A stretch of 64,000 nucleotides of DNA from an uncultured Cohaesibacter sp. (GCF_963676485.1 NZ_OY781114.1:4170501-4234500), one strand, 5' to 3'. Counted from the first letter of the stretch, positions 37,508 to 46,278 are shown. A program made the numbers and translations. Notes: generated by a model not told the origin, from the sequence alone.

Positions 37508-38943
37508 GCTACCTCTTCGGCGCGGATTTCTACGCCAAGAACAGCGGATTTCTGATAGTCGAGGACTTCTTCACGTTCGACCTTATATTGGATCTCGACG
37601 ATGACGGCGGTTTCGTTGCCGGAGTTGCGGAAGGTTGCGGTTTCCCCTTCCTTGACTTCCACCACATCACCGGGCGTGAAATGATTGATACCATTCTTGT
37701 TGGTAAAGACGCCCTGCCCCTCAGAGAATGTGAGAAGGCGATGATAGTGATCCATTTCATCAAACAACAGCGTGCGACCTGGTTCGATCCGTAGCATGGT
37801 CAGGTTGAAGCTCTTGCCAGACTGCATCTTGATTGCCTGTCCCCATGGCAGTGTCTTTGATGCATGAGCAACCACTTCATTGCGGCCATCTTCTTCCAGA
37901 GCAGAAATGATGGATTTCACTTTCTGGCTGTGGTCATGGGTGGTGACCAGCAAGGCGTCGTCGGTGTCCACGATGACGAGGTCTTCAATGCCGAGTACGG
38001 CGATCAGACGGTTCTGCGAGCCTCGGATATAGGACCCCTTGGAGTCAATGCAGACCACATCCCCCGAGACATAGTTGCCCTGAGCGTCTTTCTCGCTGAC
38101 CGCATGAAATGCCTTCCAGGCGCCGACATCATTCCAGTCGATATCGGTTGGTGCCAGAATTGTCCGGTCGGTTTTCTCGAATACAATGGCTTCTGTCGGG
38201 CCACTGATGGCGCGTGCGAAATCTTCGCCAGCCAGTTCGAGGCGATCCGGGAAATATTCCGCATTGGAATAGGCCGCCATTACATGTTCAAAGGATGCAG
38301 GATCAATCCTGCGATATTCTTCCATGATCACATCTGCGCGGAACATGCTGATGCCGGATGCCCAAAAGGCGTTGCGATCGATCATCATCTGTTCTGCAAT
38401 TTCAAAAGGTGGTTTCTCGACAAAGCGGGATACCTTTTGCGCAAAGGCCACCTCTTCATGCGGACCGCCATCGACAATGTAGCCGTAGCCGGTCTCCGGA
38501 TAGCGTGGCTCGATACCAAACAGGGTAATCTTGCCTGCATGAGCTGCAGGCACCATGCGTTTGAGAGCCTTGTTGAGGTCACCCTTGATGATATGATCTG
38601 ACGGCAGAACCACCATGACCGCATCCGGATCCCGAAGGGAAAGATGAATGGCGGCAGCCAGCACGGCCGGGCCGGTGTTTCTGCCGAGTGGTTCGGCGAT
38701 AATCGTCGCATTTGTGTCAATATCATTAAGCTGTTGCTTGACGACGCCCAGATGCGATCTGTTCACACTGATGATGGGCTCTTCGAAACCGTCTGCAACA
38801 TGTCTGGAGACGGTTGCCTGGAAGAATGTCGTGTCTTCGCAGCCATTAATTGCTTGAAATTGTTTTGGGTTATTCGAGCGCGAAAGAGGCCAAAGGCGTG
38901 TCCCCACCCCTCCACATAATACCAATGGATAGATGCCAACCAT
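37504..38943 (-). CDS. algA: Mannose-1-phosphate guanylyltransferase (AlgA family)
   Basis: Makes GDP-mannose for AlgD. The N-terminal nucleotidyltransferase begins at once with PLVLCGGVGTRLWPLSRSNNPKQF and includes the sugar-binding FVEKP. The C-terminal cupin normally gives phosphomannose isomerase activity through QMHHHRAEH. Here the aligned stretch reads FDEMDHYHR, so the Gln and Glu metal ligands appear lost. Isomerase activity is doubtful and mannose-6-phosphate may come from another gene. The open frame runs to 38973, but ATG 38943 has AAGGA eight bases ahead, giving 479 residues. It sits 83 bp after alg44. Confidence 0.88.
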   Translation of the reverse strand: MVGIYPLVLCGGVGTRLWPLSRSNNPKQFQAINGCEDTTFFQATVSRHVADGFEEPIISVNRSHLGVVKQQLNDIDTNATIIAEPLGRNTGPAVLAAAIHLSLRDPDAVMVVLPSDHIIKGDLNKALKRMVPAAHAGKITLFGIEPRYPETGYGYIVDGGPHEEVAFAQKVSRFVEKPPFEIAEQMMIDRNAFWASGISMFRADVIMEEYRRIDPASFEHVMAAYSNAEYFPDRLELAGEDFARAISGPTEAIVFEKTDRTILAPTDIDWNDVGAWKAFHAVSEKDAQGNYVSGDVVCIDSKGSYIRGSQNRLIAVLGIEDLVIVDTDDALLVTTHDHSQKVKSIISALEEDGRNEVVAHASKTLPWGQAIKMQSGKSFNLTMLRIEPGRTLLFDEMDHYHRLLTFSEGQGVFTNKNGINHFTPGDVVEVKEGETATFRNSGNETAVIVEIQYKVEREEVLDYQKSAVLGVEIRAEEVA

Positions 38944-39026
38944 TTTTCTCATCCTTGTCATTTTAATGCACAATGTTCGGTCTTTTGCCCCGGCTTATAA
39001 CTGTTGGGGCATTGCTTCATGCAGGA

Positions 39027-40136
39027 TCAGAGAACCTGCTGCTTGAACTCATTAAATAAACTCATAAAAGAGACGTATCTGCCGTCCTTGATGCGAAGCT
39101 TGGCAGGGCTTCCCGTATCAGACAGCGTCAATAATCCTTCCGGCGCGGTGAAGGTGACGCGAGTCACAGCCCCGCCGGAAACGGGAGGTTTGATGTCTTT
39201 GATTTGGAGGTTGATAGTTCTGCCGTCAGCCAGTGTTGCTTCTGCAACTCCGCCAAAGACAAGCATTTCGGCTTCCTTGTCAGGCAGAATGGCAGAAACC
39301 AGCAAGCCGCTGTCATTGCCCGGGATGAACGCCAGATTATCGTCTGTCGCGACCACGTTGCCAACCACGCTTGATTTGGCGATGGTCAATGTGCAGTCAC
39401 AGGGGTTGACCACGGTCAGTTGACGACCATCTGCCCCCTGAATGGCTACCAGCGGTTCTTCTAGCCCGGCTTGCGGATTGACATAGACAATCTGCCCGTC
39501 CACGCCAGCCTTGATGACTGCTCCGCTTGGCACAATGGTTGCCAGCTTTGGCACATCTCTTATGAGCAGCCGGTTCTGGACTAGCGAACCGGCAAGCACC
39601 ACAAGGCCTACGGTAGCCGCGCCAACAAAGGCGGCGCCTACCATCGATTTGAAGCGCTGTACAAAAGATCTTTCGCTATCTGCTGACCCGGATTTTGCTT
39701 TTTTGACTTTGTCTGCAGTGATGCTCAACAGGTCGTTGATATCGACGATTTCACCGGCGATATAGGCGTTGAGTATATAACGCAAACGCGGCAGATGTGG
39801 TCCGGTGGGGTTGAGGAAGTCCAGCCGGTAAAGTCCGGTGACATCATCAACGCATACCATAACAACCTCAATGGCCATTGTGACCTGAAACCCGTCAAAA
39901 GGAACACGGAAGGTGGCCGGTTTGATGATCTGTCCATAGTCGCGAGAGGCAAGGCCTTTTACATAGGCATTGACCAGAGAAATGCCATCGCCCTCATATT
40001 GTCGCCCATCGATGACAACCGAGAAAGGCATCTGCAATATGGCTTGCTCGCTGGTATGATCATCAGAAAGCGAAACCGCATCCAGAGTTTCATAAGGCGT
40101 ATGGTCAGTCCGTTTTGTATGATCGTCGATATGCAT
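39027..40136 (-). CDS. alg44: Alg44-like co-polymerase with degenerate PilZ domain
   Basis: Inner-membrane partner of Alg8. The cytoplasmic N-terminus (about 25-140) corresponds to PilZ, then one membrane segment (about 166-185) and a periplasmic HlyD-like part with PCDC. LRYILNAYIAGEIVDINDLL matches Pseudomonas Alg44 well. The c-di-GMP-binding arginine motif near the start of PilZ is replaced by SEQAILQMP (29-37), and the DxSxGG loop reads GISLVNA. Direct c-di-GMP activation is thus unlikely. The frame extends to 40295, but ATG 40136, 17 bp after the alg8 stop, gives the expected 369 residues. Confidence 0.87.
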   Translation of the reverse strand: MHIDDHTKRTDHTPYETLDAVSLSDDHTSEQAILQMPFSVVIDGRQYEGDGISLVNAYVKGLASRDYGQIIKPATFRVPFDGFQVTMAIEVVMVCVDDVTGLYRLDFLNPTGPHLPRLRYILNAYIAGEIVDINDLLSITADKVKKAKSGSADSERSFVQRFKSMVGAAFVGAATVGLVVLAGSLVQNRLLIRDVPKLATIVPSGAVIKAGVDGQIVYVNPQAGLEEPLVAIQGADGRQLTVVNPCDCTLTIAKSSVVGNVVATDDNLAFIPGNDSGLLVSAILPDKEAEMLVFGGVAEATLADGRTINLQIKDIKPPVSGGAVTRVTFTAPEGLLTLSDTGSPAKLRIKDGRYVSFMSLFNEFKQQVL

Positions 40137-40153
40137 GGCAATGAATTCCCAAT

Positions 40154-41617
40154 TCAAACAAGTCCGGTGATCCAGGAAACTCCCAAAGCCAACCAACCGA
40201 AGGTCAGCGCCTGAAGAAACCAGGAAAATGAGTTTGATTTCATAAAATGAGTGCGTACGGTTTTCGCCTTGCTTGTGGTGTTCTGGCGTGTCCATTTCTG
40301 CTTATCGAGCCGAAACAGGATGTAGCTTTTGACCAACGCACCAAAGGTCTGGCTGAAATAGAGAAGGAATGGATAGGTGATCGGGAAGCCCCCTTCCCGG
40401 AATGAAGAAATGAGCAGGCAAAACAGATATCTGGTGAGCATTACCCATGAGAGGTAAAGCAGCAGGACGAGCGGATCGACCAGAATGGCGGCCAGAAGCA
40501 AACCGATGGGGCCTGCAAGGGTCGTCCACATGGACAAACGCTGATCAAGAATGGACCACCAGGTAAAGAACCCAATGCGGCCCGGACCGAGCGACAGGGC
40601 CCGCCCGTTGGTTCTGAGCATATTGCCGAACCAGCGTGTCATCAGGGTGATCGCTGAGTCAAAGAAGCTTTCGCGTGGCTGTGTTTCAATGGAAAGCGTC
40701 TTTACATCAGGCAGATAGCCCATCTTGTAGCCATTGCGCAGCAGCCAATACCAAGTTGACTTGTCGTCGCCGGTAAGGAAGTTTACCCGTCCCAGACGCC
40801 AGTGATCGATATGGTCACTTTGAACGGCCTCAATGAATTCGGCATTCGTTGCCAGATCCGCACGGAAGATTGACATGCGACCGGTCAACGTCAGAACACG
40901 CTCGCTGATGCCCATGGAGCACATCATCATTTGCCGCTGGGCAAAGCGGAGATTGAACCAGTCGCGGAACAGGCGCCCACCCGTGGCTTCAGACGTTTCA
41001 TCCGTCGTCATGGCGCCATAGCTTGGATCAAGAAAATATGGCGCCGAGCGGTCAACCACATCCCTGGGGACACAGCTGTCTCCATCCACGAAAATGACGA
41101 TGTCATTGCGCGAGGGGTAATGCTTGGCGATGGTCCTCAACGAGGTTGCCAGCGCATCGCGTTTGCCTGTGCCTTCGATCCTGTCAAAGACCAGCTGCAC
41201 GCGGCTCATATCCAGAGGCATGGAGGCAAAAGCGCTCTTTATGAGGCGCACATCCGACGCATCAACCACAGACGCCACGATTGTTGCGCCGCCTTTGGAA
41301 TATGCCGCAGCCTCGAAGATAGAGCGATAGACACGGGCTGATATTTCCGGCGCAATTTTGAAGGTTGTCGTCAGAAAAAAGGCGTGTGCCCTCGTCGCTT
41401 TTGCGAAGTAGCGTTCCTCGGCGGCTTCACGCCGCCGGGGAAACACGATCCGTTTATACCAGAAGGCACGAAGGAAGTTAGTTGTGACCCAACTGTACCG
41501 CCATGTTCCGACAATGCCGAGAACAACGATCGCACCTGAAGCATTGGTGCTGACCTCAACTGGCACAGACAGAGCAAGGATCAGCATCACCATTATATAT
41601 GCAATGTGAGCCACCAT
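40154..41617 (-). CDS. alg8: Alginate (mannuronan) synthase catalytic subunit Alg8
   Basis: Family 2 glycosyltransferase that polymerises GDP-mannuronate at the inner membrane. Two N-terminal membrane segments are followed by the GT-A domain: TGKRDAL, the DxD-type VDGDSC near residue 175, the acceptor acid in TGDDKST near 265, and RWFGNMLR as the QxxRW-like element. At least three C-terminal membrane segments follow. All catalytic motifs look intact. The 487 residues are close to Pseudomonas Alg8. It begins 10 bp after algD. Confidence 0.93.
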   Translation of the reverse strand: MVAHIAYIMVMLILALSVPVEVSTNASGAIVVLGIVGTWRYSWVTTNFLRAFWYKRIVFPRRREAAEERYFAKATRAHAFFLTTTFKIAPEISARVYRSIFEAAAYSKGGATIVASVVDASDVRLIKSAFASMPLDMSRVQLVFDRIEGTGKRDALATSLRTIAKHYPSRNDIVIFVDGDSCVPRDVVDRSAPYFLDPSYGAMTTDETSEATGGRLFRDWFNLRFAQRQMMMCSMGISERVLTLTGRMSIFRADLATNAEFIEAVQSDHIDHWRLGRVNFLTGDDKSTWYWLLRNGYKMGYLPDVKTLSIETQPRESFFDSAITLMTRWFGNMLRTNGRALSLGPGRIGFFTWWSILDQRLSMWTTLAGPIGLLLAAILVDPLVLLLYLSWVMLTRYLFCLLISSFREGGFPITYPFLLYFSQTFGALVKSYILFRLDKQKWTRQNTTSKAKTVRTHFMKSNSFSWFLQALTFGWLALGVSWITGLV

Positions 41618-41627
41618 TGTCCCATCC

Positions 41628-42947
41628 TCACCAGCAGATGCCTTCGTAATTGCCGTTGGATTTCACCTTGCTGTTGAGGCGAGCCAAATCGACCATCGGC
41701 AATGTTGAAGCAGCTTTTGAGAGAGGTTCGACGGCTTCCGAATATTTGTTGCCGACGAGAAGGATGTCGGACTGGGCAATCAGTGAGTCAATCGAACTGA
41801 CCAGTCGTTCTTCAAGATTTGTGACATAGTCATTGCCGCGCCCTGCACCACTCAGTGCTGCGTCATAGGCTTCCTGAACATAGGGATCATAGATCTTGAG
41901 GTCATACCCCTTCTTGATCAAACGATCCGCCAGTGCTGCCAGCGGGCTTTCTCGCAAGTCGTCGGTTCCGGCCTTGAAGCTGATGCCGACCATGCCGATC
42001 GAGCGGCCGACAAGATTGTCAATGAGATGTTCTGCGCGGCGAATTTGGGCTTCGTTTGCGGAAAGAGCAACGTCGAGCATCGGAGATGGCACATTGTTGG
42101 ATCGCGCCAGGAAGCGTAAGGCTCTCAGGTCCTTTGGTAAGCAAGAGCCACCAAAGGCAAAGCCTGGGCGCATGAAATAGGGAGACATGTTGACCTTCAT
42201 GTCAGAGCAAAGGACACGCATGACCTCCTGCCCATCCAGCCCCACTGCCTTGGCGATGTTGCCGATCTCGTTGGCAAAGGTGATCTTGACTGCACGCCAG
42301 CAGTTGCTGGTGTATTTGATCATTTCTGCAGTGCGCAGATTGACCGAGCTGATTTCGCAATTCAGCTGACCGTTGATCTCGGTCAGGATAGCGTTGGTTT
42401 TTGGATCGAGCGCGCCAAAGACGATGAGACCCGGATCATAATAGTCTTCAACTGCGGTGCTCTCCCGAAGGAATTCCGGGAAATAGCCGACGCCGAATTC
42501 TTCACCCGCGGTCAAACCGGAAGATGCTTCCAGCGCCGGGATGCAGGATTTTTCCATCGAGCCTGGCACGATGGTTGAGCGTACAATGACGGAATGAAAG
42601 CTTTCCTTCAGAGAGAGCGCACTGCCGATTGAGGTGCAAACGCTCAAAACATAATCCAGACCGACAGATCCGTCTGGCGCGCTGGGCGTGCCAACACACA
42701 CGAAGGAAGCGTCTGTTTCCAACACAGCCTTGCGGGCATCCGTCGTGGCGGTCAATCGACCACTTGCCACGCCTGATGCAATGAGCTCTTCCAGTCCATT
42801 TTCAACGATTGGTGTTTTACCGGCGTTGATCGAATCGACTTTGCTCGCGTCAACATCCGCTGCGATAACTGTATGACCATCTCTTGCAAGGCAAGCAGCG
42901 GCTACGGTTCCAACATATCCAATACCAAAAATACTAATTCTGGCCAC
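41628..42947 (-). CDS. algD: GDP-mannose 6-dehydrogenase AlgD
   Basis: NAD-dependent four-electron oxidation of GDP-mannose to GDP-mannuronate, the committed step of alginate synthesis. It opens with ISIFGIGYVGTVAAACLARDGH (Rossmann fold). The catalytic cysteine is in FAFGGSCLPKD near residue 268. It has SFKAGTDDLRESP near 325 and ends in GICW, as Pseudomonas AlgD does. At 439 residues it is full length. It is the promoter-proximal gene of the locus, with a 690-bp AT-rich upstream region. Confidence 0.95.
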   Translation of the reverse strand: MARISIFGIGYVGTVAAACLARDGHTVIAADVDASKVDSINAGKTPIVENGLEELIASGVASGRLTATTDARKAVLETDASFVCVGTPSAPDGSVGLDYVLSVCTSIGSALSLKESFHSVIVRSTIVPGSMEKSCIPALEASSGLTAGEEFGVGYFPEFLRESTAVEDYYDPGLIVFGALDPKTNAILTEINGQLNCEISSVNLRTAEMIKYTSNCWRAVKITFANEIGNIAKAVGLDGQEVMRVLCSDMKVNMSPYFMRPGFAFGGSCLPKDLRALRFLARSNNVPSPMLDVALSANEAQIRRAEHLIDNLVGRSIGMVGISFKAGTDDLRESPLAALADRLIKKGYDLKIYDPYVQEAYDAALSGAGRGNDYVTNLEERLVSSIDSLIAQSDILLVGNKYSEAVEPLSKAASTLPMVDLARLNSKVKSNGNYEGICW

Positions 42948-43640
42948 GACAAACCTCTTGTTCTCATAGTATTAATTTTTGTGCGATGATTTTTATGCCC
43001 CCTCGGAAAGTCTTATCCATTTCCCGAAAGGCTCAGTTCAGGCCCTTAAATGGGCAAATTTTATGCAATTATTAATCTTGTCTTAACGATTAGCCTGCCT
43101 ACCAAAAAATACCTAGTCAGAATAAATGGAACCTTTGTAAGGAAAATCCTTTCTCGCTATTTTTCAGATAGTTAACGGGATTTACTGATGGCGTCTCAAA
43201 TTGCCTGAATCATATTGGACAACTTCTTGAACAGTGTAAGCCTAAAAATTAGGCGCGAATTTTTATGGGATTTGTATGCCAGACAATAGCAATGCGACTA
43301 TCGTGTTAAATTCAGTGACTTAGAATGAATTTCCATAAATTAGAGTATTTTACATGCTATTTTATATTTGGACTGCTGTTGCTAATAATAAAGCCTTGAC
43401 AGTGCAATATTTAGATCTTGAAGTTGCGAAAAATATCTCCTATTTTCCGCCTTGATCATCGGGAAACCGGTATCAAGCCTTATTCGGAAGAAAGAAGTTT
43501 TGTTTCTCTTTCGTCTTTTCCGGACTAGTTTTCGATCTTTTTCCTTGTCTGACCATAATTTCACCGGTCTTCTTATTTATTTTTCTTAAATGTTATTTCT
43601 GTACAAAGGGTGCGAGTGACAACATGAGAGGAATCTGGCT
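42948..43640. other. AT-rich upstream region of algD
   Basis: A 693-bp intergenic stretch of low GC between divergent algD and the 60-residue gene. It should carry the promoter of the alg operon and probably regulator sites. I cannot assign a confident -35/-10 pair. One short frame on the minus strand (43382-43564, Lys/Arg-rich) lacks a convincing ribosome site and is not called. Confidence 0.6.
43240..43254. promoter_or_regulatory. Perfect dyad upstream of algD
   Basis: GCCTAA (43240-43245) and TTAGGC (43249-43254) form a perfect inverted repeat around AAA, about 295 bp upstream of the algD start. It could be a protein-binding site; its role is not shown by the sequence. Confidence 0.3.
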
Positions 43641-43823
43641 ATGGATTCGATAGCTTTGATCGAAAGACTGTCTAAGACAATGAGTGAGCTTGATGGGAAG
43701 TCCATCAACCCCGACACTCTTAAGGAACTGGTCAAGCAGGATGCTCAGGAAACATTGTTTGAGGATCGCCCGACCAACGTGGTTTCCCTGTCTGATATCC
43801 GCGCCAAGCGCCAGCTTGCCTGA
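43641..43823 (+). CDS. Small protein of unknown function next to the alg locus
   Basis: A 60-residue, acidic, predicted cytoplasmic protein with a helical N-terminal half (SIALIERLSKTMSELDG) and a C-terminal VVSLSDIRAKRQLA. It has AGAGGA eight bases before ATG and is followed by a hairpin. No domain is recognised. It is divergent from algD and convergent with the LuxR-type gene, so a link with polysaccharide control is possible, but only by position. Confidence 0.65.
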   Translation: MDSIALIERLSKTMSELDGKSINPDTLKELVKQDAQETLFEDRPTNVVSLSDIRAKRQLA

Positions 43824-43846
43824 AACGCGAGTATGCTGAAATCACT

Positions 43847-43865
43847 CCCAACTGTCTGAGTTGGG
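43847..43865 (+). terminator. Hairpin after the 60-residue gene
   Basis: CCCAAC (43847-43852) pairs with GTTGGG (43860-43865) around a 7-nt loop, starting 24 bp after the stop codon. The following sequence is T-rich (TGGTTTCTATTCTC) but has no uninterrupted T run, so termination is plausible but not certain. Confidence 0.45.
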
Positions 43866-43896
43866 TGCAGTGGTTTCTATTCTCATTCTCTTGTCG

Positions 43897-43912
43897 GGAA
43901 AGAGCTCTTTCC
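43897..43912. promoter_or_regulatory. 16-bp perfect palindrome
   Basis: GGAAAGAG and CTCTTTCC abut without a loop, so a dimeric protein site fits better than a terminator. It lies between the 60-residue gene and the 3' end of the LuxR-type gene. Its role is unknown. Confidence 0.3.
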
Positions 43913-44072
43913 GCAATCGTGCCTACTGAAGCGGAAAGTGGGATTGTTGGGACAATCTCCTGCTCACAGATCGCATCTATTCTGCTTTTTGAAAATGCTG
44001 AAATGTCGTGATGGTATGCAATCTTTCACGATGAAAGCATGTATATGCGTTGGCGCGATTGACGCGTGCACA

Positions 44073-44756
44073 TTACGTATCGAACCAGCCATTGGTGACA
44101 GCATAGCGAACGATGGATGCCCTGTCAGCGAGCTGCAATTTATTCATTGCGCGGTTCTTGTAAGTTTCGATGGTCTTGATGCTCAAATCCAGGTTGGCGG
44201 CAATCTCTTTTGAATAGTGCCCTAGTGCGACCTGATGTAGGACCGTCTTTTCTCTTTCACTCAGAATGCTTATTTCAAGCTGCTTTCCATTCGTATTGGT
44301 CTTGTCAGGTAGCGCATGGTTGCCATTGATTGCTTTCGTGGAAATATGGGGATCGATATAATTTCCACCATTGGCAACGATGGAAATCGCATTGACAAAA
44401 TTCTGCGAGGTCACTGTTCTGCTTAAAAAGGCAAAATTGGAGCCACGTTCCTTGAAGAGTTCGGAGAGTTTTTCATCTGCATCCAGAAAGACGAGAGGCA
44501 CGTTGATGTTGTGGCTGCCCAGCTGGTCTATGAGCACTTCCCCTTCCTCGATATTTTGAACTCGTATCATGACGATATCAGGATGCAGGCTGAGAGCCTG
44601 CTCAACAGACGTCTGGTTGAATTCATCCATCGCTCTGACAACGACAAAATCGGTTCCATGCAAAAGAGCTTTGGCGCCTTCAAATATCAATGGTTCTGCA
44701 TCAATATAGGCTAACCGTATCTTTCTATTTGCAATAGTATATGAACTATCAGTCAT
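44073..44756 (-). CDS. LuxR/NarL-type regulator with atypical receiver
   Basis: A 227-residue protein. Residues 10-130 have a response-regulator fold: IRLAYIDAEPLIFEGA, then HPDIVMIRVQ, where the phospho-acceptor Asp of normal receivers is Arg65. The C-terminal LuxR helix-turn-helix is well conserved: LSEREKTVLHQVALGHYSKEIA and LDLSIKTIETYKNRAMNKL. It is therefore probably activated without phosphorylation, by ligand or protein contact, or always active. No partner kinase is near. Its place beside the alg locus makes it a candidate regulator of polysaccharide synthesis. Confidence 0.85.
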   Translation of the reverse strand: MTDSSYTIANRKIRLAYIDAEPLIFEGAKALLHGTDFVVVRAMDEFNQTSVEQALSLHPDIVMIRVQNIEEGEVLIDQLGSHNINVPLVFLDADEKLSELFKERGSNFAFLSRTVTSQNFVNAISIVANGGNYIDPHISTKAINGNHALPDKTNTNGKQLEISILSEREKTVLHQVALGHYSKEIAANLDLSIKTIETYKNRAMNKLQLADRASIVRYAVTNGWFDT

Positions 44757-45063
44757 AACCGTCGCTCAATTTCTGGTAAAAATCTTTGAGAACAACTCCC
44801 AATATATAGTGGGAAGGTGCCATCTCAGAAATACAGTTCTGATTTTCAAGAGGCTGAAACGGTTGGAAAAGCATTTGTCCCCCGACAAAACAAAACAAAT
44901 TAATATAAACTATTAGACATTATAGTATTATTATTTCTGTTTGTATAGATATGGATACAAATGCACGAGCTATTATTAGGAGGAATAAATTCCTCTTTAA
45001 TTGGTTTTCTTTTATATTCAGATACTTGCAAATAAAACCTCGTGCAATCCGGCGGGCGTGTTT
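44757..45063. other. AT-rich gap with one small hairpin
   Basis: A 307-bp stretch without a gene between two minus-strand genes. The dyad GAGGAA/TTCCTC (44981-44986, 44991-44996) with T-rich flank could be a weak terminator for the ROK gene. The promoter of the LuxR-type gene should lie here. Nothing else is visible. Confidence 0.35.
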
Positions 45064-46278
45064 TTAGCTCTTGACCAATGCAGAGTGGCGTGGCGAGAAA
45101 TTGTTGCTGATTGGCTCGGATGCAGCCCCGATTGCGACGGCCCAGAGATCTGCGGTTCCCACAATCATGGATGGTGTGGCACAAGGGCTGCCTGTGTTTT
45201 TCATGAGGGCATTGATCATGCAAACCAGGCGATCAATCAAAGGCTTCGGGGCCGTGGCGCAGAGGATGGTTGCTTCGGGTGCAAACATCAGCTGAATGGC
45301 TTGCGCGGCCCATCTTAGATGCTCGGCTGCCCCTTCAAGCCAGCTTTGCATCGTGGGATCCTCTTCCTTTAGGGCGTTGGTAATATGCTCGAAAAGATCA
45401 TCGTCAGAAGGGTTCCAGCCCATGGCGTGACATAAGGATGCCAGAGAGGCTGCGTGCTCCAGGCTTTCTGTTTCATCGGTGCTGCCAAGGGGTTTGACAA
45501 GGCCGATTTCCCCCGCGTTGCCATTGGTGCCTGTGTAGAGCTCGCCATTGATAATCATGCCGGCTCCGAGGCCAAAGCCGAAATAGAAGCATACGACGTT
45601 GCGGAAGCTGTCGGCATTGCCCAAGAGCTTTTCGGCAATGGTGGCGGCTGCTGCGTCATTTTGCAGGCTTACTTCCAGCCCGGTTCTTTCCTTCAGCCGC
45701 TCGACAAGCGGGAAACTCTGCCAGACCGCCATGGAATAGGCATCATTGTTGGGCTCATTATTGATGGCTGCCAGCTTGCCGAAAGGCCCCGGCATGGCGA
45801 CGCCTAGGCCTGCCGTGCGTCTGGATGCGCCGCAGTACATCTGCTCAAGGTCGGCTCTGGCGGCGTTGACTAGATCAACCAGAGTTTCGAACCCCTCCTC
45901 CGGATTGATGGAATCAAGCTTTACAGACCGCCTTATCAGGATGTCTCCGGTGAGGTTCACCACGATCAGGCGCGCGACATCGCGGTCTATTTGCAGGCCG
46001 ATGGCAAAGGCGCCATTGGACGCCAGCGTATAGGGCGTTGCCGGTTTGCCGCGCCCTTCGCGGATCGTCCCTAAAGGCATGACCAATCCGTCCTGCTCCA
46101 ATTCGTCGATGATATTGGAGACGGTCTGTTTGGTCAGCTTTGTGGCGCGCGCAAGCTCTGCCCGCGACAGTGCCTTGTTGACGCGGATCGCATCGATGAT
46201 CACGCGTCGATTGTGGGCTCCGGCGCTTCCGGCATTGCTTCCAAACACCGCGCGAATGGTCGCTTTTCTGATTTTCAT
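45064..46278 (-). CDS. ROK-family transcriptional regulator (NagC/XylR type)
   Basis: Sugar-responsive repressor of 404 residues. The N-terminal winged helix contains SRAELARATKLTKQTVSNIIDELEQDGLV (about 35-63). The ROK sugar-kinase-like part has AIGLQIDRDVARLIVVNLTG near 110 and GLGAGMIINGELYTGTNGNAGEIG near 245. The CxCGxxGC zinc cluster of many ROK proteins is not present. It is divergent from the ABC importer operon starting at 46472, which it probably controls. Confidence 0.88.
   Translation of the reverse strand: MKIRKATIRAVFGSNAGSAGAHNRRVIIDAIRVNKALSRAELARATKLTKQTVSNIIDELEQDGLVMPLGTIREGRGKPATPYTLASNGAFAIGLQIDRDVARLIVVNLTGDILIRRSVKLDSINPEEGFETLVDLVNAARADLEQMYCGASRRTAGLGVAMPGPFGKLAAINNEPNNDAYSMAVWQSFPLVERLKERTGLEVSLQNDAAAATIAEKLLGNADSFRNVVCFYFGFGLGAGMIINGELYTGTNGNAGEIGLVKPLGSTDETESLEHAASLASLCHAMGWNPSDDDLFEHITNALKEEDPTMQSWLEGAAEHLRWAAQAIQLMFAPEATILCATAPKPLIDRLVCMINALMKNTGSPCATPSMIVGTADLWAVAIGAASEPISNNFSPRHSALVKS

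Noticed and set aside
43382-43564. 60-residue Lys/Arg-rich minus-strand frame upstream of algD
   Set aside because: No ribosome binding site, low-complexity composition, and placed in an AT-rich control region.
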